DNA of 64,000 bases from assembly GCA_036346225.1 (NCBI GenBank), contig JARFIW010000905.1, positions 2,132,680 through 2,196,679 of the forward strand, given 5' to 3'. The notes under the pieces were generated by a model. The model ran no database searches and was not told the origin of the DNA. It saw nothing but the letters and a program-made list of their open reading frames with translations. This stretch comes from Platerodrilus igneus (lineage: Eukaryota > Arthropoda > Insecta > Coleoptera > Lycidae). A program made the position numbers and the translations under genes. Positions 58,397-64,000 of the stretch are shown one piece after another (within the stretch, counting starts at the first letter, position 1; each line of letters begins with the position of its first letter).

Positions 58397-59134
58397 GCCC
58401 TTTGATGTTTATTATGCAAACAACTGTCATTTTGTGTATACATTTTGTTTTGTGGATAACTATTTATTACCAATATTATAAATTAATTTATTATAACAAA
58501 AGCATGGAATAAATTGACTAATTGAAAAAATAACTATTTTAAATTATATATTTTTGAAAAGCTTTCAAAAGGAGCTTTTAGAGCATCAATTGCAGTTTCC
58601 ATTAAAAAAAAAATGCAAGGTTATATTATAACTTGAAAATCATTCTAAATATTAAACATTTAAGTACATCACTTTAATCTATGTAAATAATTATATAAAA
58701 TTCTTTTAATACCATTTTGCAATATATTTACAAATATTTATCTGTAATTTGGAAACAACGGAAGATTGTATAACAGATTTGTCTATTAACCACATCCAAT
58801 TTGGGATATGCTCTACACTTGTTTATATTGAGAAATTTTCTACTTCTGTACACTGCAAAGCTATACAAAGTATCCAAGCATACATTAATACTCATGACCT
58901 ATTGTATCTGGTTTAAAATATTTTTATTTCTTGGTGTAACTGACATTATGCTCAATTGTAGAATACGAAAGAGAGCATTAATGTGAATTAGATTTGGCCC
59001 TGTATAGCTGTTTTCTTGATACATCACAAAACCTTATTTATTATGTATTGTAAACTTTTAAGAAATTCATTCTTATAAGTTATTTTATCAATAAACATAT
59101 ATTATACAATACTTATAATAGTCCCATTTTGCAG
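58397..59134. other. AT-rich stretch upstream of the BORCS6 exons
   Basis: No conserved frame seen. It ends with a pyrimidine-rich ATTTTGCAG acceptor at 59134 and is probably intron. Confidence 0.5.
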
Positions 59135-59585
59135 ATACACAATCTTTATCTGCAAGTTCCAAGAGTGCAACTCCCAGCTCATTATTTAGACAGCTGTTAG
59201 TTCCTCAGATAAGTGTGTTTGATGTTAATTTATTAAATGATCTTGAATGTGAAGCTCAAAGAATGGCAACTTCCATAGACAATCTAACAGAAAATTTATG
59301 TGGCATTTTGCATTCTGTAAATTATATTTTTTAGATTATTGTAGGTGTCAACTGAATTCCTATTCTAGATATCCTCCATAACAGCCGATAATGTTGATAT
59401 ATATAAAGACGCTGTTTCAAAGATGTCTGATTCTATGGATGCTAATATCAAAGTATTTAATAAACTTGATACTCAATTTTACTGATTTTTAATTTGAAAC
59501 TATTACAGAGTATGTACACAATGATGGCAAAGGCAGAGGAAGTTACGCAAGCCATGAAAGGAATGGAGGTGCATGCCATCAGAAT
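59135..59585 (+). CDS. BORCS6: BORCS6 (lyspersin), three internal exons of the BORC subunit
   Basis: Three exons with AG/GT borders keep one reading frame: 59135-59316 (phase 2 start, ends on a codon), 59369-59452 (28 codons) and 59509-59585 (ends two bases into a codon, donor GTATCC). The product contains SSLFRQLLVPQIS, then LECEAQRMATSIDNLTENLC, GILHS / ISSITADNVDIYKDAVSKMS / DSMDANIK / SMYTMMAKAEEVTQAMKGME. This matches the conserved helical core of BORCS6. BORC sits on the cytosolic face of lysosomes and recruits ARL8 and kinesin for outward transport. The N-terminal exons are not found in the window, and the last exon, expected to encode a KEIKR-type helix, is not seen before the right edge. 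Introns are short (52 and 56 bp) within this part. Confidence 0.85.
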
Positions 59586-60161
59586 GTATCCTTTTGCTAA
59601 TTTTTAATTCTCAGTTAATGACATCTTAGTAGTAACATTAAGGAATATAGTTTCATATAAATCTACTTGTATCAGAGTATCGATATTATTAAAGCACTAT
59701 AGCAAAATTATAAACATGACTAAACATTATAAATACTCAAGAAACCTACTATAAGAAATATCACACTAATTTGCATAAAATGAAAATGCCAATAATAGAT
59801 AAAGCATAAATGACTTGAGGGCGTTAATGATGAAAATGAAAATTTTTATAGATTTTGGATTAATAAATAATAAGAATAACTAATCGCTCAAATTTTTTTC
59901 TTAATTTTCTATAAGTTTTAATTTTAGATTAGTAGTAACATTAGAAATTTCTAGTGTTATAAACTAATCATTGTGTTTAATACAAGGAACTGAATTTTTA
60001 AATAAAAATGATGAGTAACCTGGAACAAAATTGTTTAGCTCTACTATATTGACAGCTGTTATATTAAGCCGTTTGTAACTACCATTTCTATTTGAAATGG
60101 TAATATAATGTTATTAAAATTGGTTTATGGTTTGTCATCATTACTATGAAGGTATATAATA
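59586..60161. other. Intron sequence after the third BORCS6 exon
   Basis: AT-rich, no conserved frame. The TA at 60160-60161 is the target site of the following transposon. Confidence 0.5.
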
Positions 60162-62365
60162 CAGGGTGTTTCAAAGCGTTCTTTAGCACAAAATAAATAT
60201 AAAACTTCTAATAAACAAATGCTGTAAAATGTACCCCTATGGAGTTATAATCCCTTTAAGGGGCCTAGGTGAAATTGAGTTCTTTTAATTATCTGAAGAA
60301 CCACAAAAGAGATTTTATTCAGATTTTTGATGCCTATCCATGTTCTTATCCATTTTTCGATAATAAGATCAGGAGCGTCCCATCCGGGGATCTCGTTTAA
60401 CCGTATAATTTTGTGTATGTAAGCGTTTACAAATTATAGTGTCAGAATTAGAATCTTTTGACATTTCTGAATAATAAGGTCACTCTTGTTTGAAGTCGAT
60501 ATCTGTAGCCGTTTTCGAGTTGATTGAAGTGAAGCATTCAGGATGCCCTATGATTCATATCTACTTAAAATTTATTTAGTTTTAATATTAACTTCCCATA
60601 TGTATGTATAGGTATAAAACTATAAACATATGCCTTCAATATTTCTGTAACAACTTGGCATATGTATGTATAAACTATACATATGTCTCAAATTAATCAA
60701 TGTATTACTGAGATATTGAAGACTAAAGATAAATGTCAAAAATGCGATGTTAATCAAATAGCCTTGGATATTAGAAGCTCTACATTATAACAGTTTCATA
60801 TCGTTTATTTGTTTGACAGGTGATTATGTATCTACTATATATTACCTTTGTTATGTTTAAACACTGTGTAAGTTATTAATATGTGTTATAGTTCTGCTAG
60901 TTTTTGTGTAAATTGGTACTTTGTGGACATGTTAATTTGTTGTATCATGGGAGATGTCACAAACTTGTTCACATTTGCAGAACAAACATACTTGCTGTTA
61001 GTTTATGCTAAAGTACCAAGAGATGTTGCTGCTGCAGTTCACAGATACCAAGAACAATTTCGAACCAGAAGGATACCAAATCGTAAAGCATTTCAATCCA
61101 TTGAAGCACATCTTAGGGAAACTGGCATGCAAAAACCTACACGAGTAAATGCTGGTTGACAAAGATTTTGACGAGATGTAAATGTTGAAGAACAAATACT
61201 CAATGCTGTTCACTTATCTCTTAGTACTAGCCCCAGAAGATTGTCTCTTCGTTTTGGTGTTTCATCTGCAAGCATATGGCGAACATTGCACGAGCAGCAA
61301 CTGTACTCATTTCACGTGATATTTATGCAAGATTTGGTACCGCAAGATTTCATCATACGAACCAATTTTTCACAATGGTTAATTAAAAAATGCACACGAG
61401 ATTGTAACTTCCTGACTCGCTTGCTAGTAACTGATGAATCTACCTTTACAAGAAATGGAATTACCAATTTTTGCAATACCCATACTTGGGATGAAGAAAA
61501 CCCCCATATGACTGTCACAAATCATTATCAGCATACATTTTCCTTAAATGTCTGGTGTGGATTTCTTTTTGACAATCTCATCGACCCTTCTTTTTACCAC
61601 GAAGACTTTCAGGAGTGTTTTATTTGAATTTTCTGCAAAATAATCGTTATGAACTGTTAGAGGATACTCCAATTCCCAATAGGCGTGGAATTTGGTTTAT
61701 GCATGATGGTGCCCCAGTCCACTTTTCTCATATTGTCACTGACTATTTGAATGCAGAATATAGTAACCGTTGGATTGTCCAAAATGGACCTGTTAAATGG
61801 CCACCTTGGTCTCCCAATCTAACACCATTAGATTATTTTGTTTGGGGTTGGATGAAGACTATAGTTTATTCTAAAGCTATCCACACGTAAGAGGAAATAA
61901 GGAATCGGATCGTGGAGGCTGCTGCAACTATTAAGAATCGTCCTGATGTTATAAGACTTGCCAGAGAGCAATGGATTCGCCGTGCTGAATGCTGCTTACA
62001 ACAACATGGTGGGCATTTTGAACAGTTGGTTTAAATGATGTCAAAAGATTCTAATTCTTACATTATAATTTATAAAAGCTTGCACACAAAAAAATTATAG
62101 GGTTAAACGTGATCCCTCCCGGAATGGGATGTTCTTGATCTTATTATGGAAAATAGATAAGAACATGGGTAGGCAACAAAAATCTGAATAAAATCTTTTG
62201 TGGTTTTTCAGATAATTAAAAGAACTCAATTTTACCTAGGCCCCTTAGAGGGACTATAACTCTATAGGGGTACATTTTAGGGCATGTGTTTATTAGAAGT
62301 TTTATGTATATTTTGTGCTAAAGAGCACTTTTTTAAACAGTACAATGTAATTTTGAAACACCCTG
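60162..62365 (+). mobile_element. DD41D mariner-like transposon with ~300-bp terminal inverted repeats
   Basis: Starts CAGGGTGTTTCAAA at 60162 and ends TTTGAAACACCCTG at 62365, with TA on both sides. The inverted repeats extend inward to about 60462 and 62040 (about 300-325 bp); TCAGAATTAGAATCTTTTGAC at the inner left end pairs with GTCAAAAGATTCTAATTCTTA at the inner right end. The arms have diverged by scattered substitutions and small indels. The element is about 2.2 kb and contains a broken transposase. Confidence 0.85.
60950..62034 (+). pseudogene. Broken DD41D transposase with DUF4817-like N-terminus
   Basis: From an ATG at about 60950 (MGDVTNLFTFAEQTYLLLVY) the N-terminal part with RTRRIPNRKAFQSIEAHLRE resembles the DUF4817 helix-turn-helix region. 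Two TGA stops follow within about 15 bp (61157-61172); both would be CGA by one C-to-T change. The catalytic part has LLVTDESTF (first Asp), VWCGFLFDNLIDPSF, then after a frameshift near 61612 FMHDGAPVHFS and WPPWSPNLTPLDYFVWG. I count 41 residues between the second and third Asp. A further TAA lies at 61888, and the frame continues to a final stop at 62032. Confidence 0.8.
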
Positions 62366-62368
<3 letters not shown>

Positions 62369-62396
<28 letters not shown>

Positions 62397-62398
62397 TG
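62369..62398. repeat. (TA)n microsatellite beside the long-TIR transposon
   Basis: Short alternating TA run directly after the right target TA. Confidence 0.75.
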
Positions 62399-62399
62399 T

Positions 62400-63150
62400 T
62401 GTGATACTGTAGCAATGACCCGTACGCCTTTTTTGTGAATCAAAACGGTTAAAATTTTTAATCTGTCAATTTTTTAATTTTGAATGAATAATTTTAATTG
62501 CGTCGTCTAGCTCATTTTTTAAATTACCTACGGAGCTTGCGACAATACTACAAACAAAGACTTTAAATTTTTCTTCTACTTCTACTTCCTGTTCTAACCT
62601 TTAAACCAAAACATCATTACGCACAAATTATTATAATGTTCTCAAAAATATTTACAACGTATGAAAAGTTTTAAAATTCTCTAAATAGAACTTTCATTTA
62701 ATAATTGAATTAAAAATTAATAATTATCATTCTCAAAGTTGATTAAAAATCTAGCAAAAATCACTCTTATTATTATTATTAACTGAAGCCCGATGAACGT
62801 TCATTCAACTTCTTTAAACATTTACGTAATTTACAACGTGCACTCAAAAAAAAACGATCCTTGCCGACCCTTACATAAATTATCATGAAAGCAATTTTTA
62901 AATTATTTAAATTGGAAATATTTTAAATCATTCCATTTAGAAATATACAACGAAATATTTACAAATAAAAATAATAAAACATTCAGATTAGCTAACCTGT
63001 TGTTTCCAGCTCGAAACTGCTTTCGTATTCAGCTTAGTGATTTTACGCTCCCAATGTTAAATCTGCTTTGGACATGGTCTGCATTTTTTTTTAAATTATT
63101 CTAGCGTCCTTTGTTAATCTTCTTGGCAATTAATAATTGAAGTAAATGCT
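62400..63150. other. No recognisable feature
   Basis: AT-rich sequence with no conserved frame that I can name. Confidence 0.35.
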
Positions 63151-63167
63151 TGTTGCATTTTCTCATT

Positions 63168-63245
63168 TGATCCAGTAATTATTTAGAATCGCTTATCCAG
63201 TAATCATTTAGAGTCGCTTTATCCAGTAATCATTCAGAATTGTTT
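63168..63245. repeat. Three tandem ~26-bp repeats
   Basis: TCCAGTAAT(C/T)ATTTAGAATCGCTT-like units begin at about 63170, 63199 and 63223, with small differences. It is a short minisatellite with no coding meaning seen. Confidence 0.6.
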
Positions 63246-63299
63246 AGAGTCCTTTTTATTAATGTTAATATTAGAATTTAAATTAAAACAACTTAGTTA

Positions 63300-64000
63300 C
63301 TTACGCTTTTGAAGGATAAAACAACAAACCTCCTAATTTTCCATAATTACCATTGTATTATTTCATACAACGCAATAAATCACTTCACGTAAATATTTTC
63401 CTCTTAAGAGATGTGAACTAAGCCTTACTTCATGTTGAACTGATTTGTTTACAAATCCGGTTGTATTTAAATGCATCGTCTATCTATTGATAAGCGCAGA
63501 GTTCGTTGTTATGCATCATACTTTCATACCAGCTTTTTGGGTATTCCATCGTATTTTATTGTATGTTAAAATCAACACGTTGCTTTTGTCACGTACCATT
63601 TCGAGTTAATAGCATTGATTCCTTGGATTTTCATACTTCTAGATAAGTAGACCATTGTTTGTTCAAATAAATTTGGTGAACTTTGATTTTATCCACCATG
63701 CCTTGTTCGTTTCTAATATATCAGTTGTCGATTTTAGCTTTCTAGTCACGTAGACTTTATGTAATTTATGTATTAAATTATATGCGTTTGCTGTCTTACA
63801 CATTATTAAACCTGCTTGTTTTAATTGAGATTTTTGGCGTAATAATGATGTGCTGTCCATGCGTGTCGCGTTTCAGTTTGCGTTTATGTGTTTTACGACT
63901 TGCGAATTTGTTTATTCAAATAAATCATCAAAATATTTTTCTTTAACTAAATTAATTATGATTTATGGTTTATATACACGGCGTTGTCATTTACTTTCCA
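63300..64000. other. Unassigned right end of the window
   Basis: A minus-strand frame of 65 codons (63860-63663, starting MDSTSLLRQKSQ) has a plausible start context but no recognisable domain and no continuation. I cannot tell a retroelement Gag start from chance. The expected last exon of BORCS6 was looked for here and not found. Confidence 0.3.

Noticed and set aside
63663..63860. Minus-strand 65-codon frame as a Gag start
   Set aside because: No conserved motif, no continuation and no LTR context that I could confirm.

Overview
The window looks like arthropod, most probably insect, nuclear DNA. It is AT-rich and has spliced coding sequence with GT/AG introns. It carries a BEL/Pao retrotransposon, Penelope-like elements, mariner-like and pogo-like DNA transposons, a tRNA-derived SINE and long (AT)n tracts. 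I see no bacterial-type operons, CRISPR arrays or rRNA genes. Almost all of it is transposable element sequence. The only confident host gene is a three-exon piece of BORCS6 (lyspersin, a BORC subunit) at 59135-59585, plus strand.

Region 1 (1-35250) is a nested tandem structure. The basic unit is a ~5.3-kb minus-strand LTR-type element that encodes a coiled-coil Gag and a retropepsin-like protease but no reverse transcriptase, RNase H or integrase. Three units lie head to tail, each sharing a ~1.78-kb LTR-like repeat with its neighbour. A BEL/Pao element (1-4308) is inserted in the protease of copy 1. The whole block (BEL 5' end plus three copies, about 16.5 kb) is then repeated once more, at 2960-19530 and 19531-35250. 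Copies 1/4, 2/5 and 3/6 pair up by private indels, so the big duplication came after the small array and after the BEL insertion. Later events are a SINE insertion in copy 6 only (34672-34965), a 5' deletion in copy 5 and a gag deletion in copy 3.

Region 2 (35252-49400) is older debris: a diverged LTR of the same family (35252-37094), nested CAGGGTG-type termini, duplicated tRNA-Lys-type primer-binding-site-like sequences (39.2 kb), a PIF/Harbinger transposase relic (40455-41198), a diverged gag-protease relative (42.2-44.5 kb), two convergent Penelope-like fragments (44800-45285 plus; 45923-47330 minus), a probable LINE tail and another protease fragment (48.9 kb).

Region 3 (50043-58396) starts with a complete but dead pogo-like element. 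It has TA target duplications, 24-bp terminal inverted repeats and about ten subterminal copies of a 15-bp motif, and a mariner-like DD41D transposon is nested in it. A mariner relic and a Penelope GIY-YIG endonuclease tail follow. Next come two adjacent large palindromes bounded by (AT)n; one is built from two Penelope 3' ends tail to tail, and the other holds a 791-bp solo LTR with a 4-bp target duplication.

Region 4 (58.4-64 kb) contains the BORCS6 exons and, in the following intron, a DD41D transposon with ~300-bp terminal inverted repeats (60162-62365). The likely reading is that much of the right half of the window is intronic sequence of BORCS6 filled by transposons.
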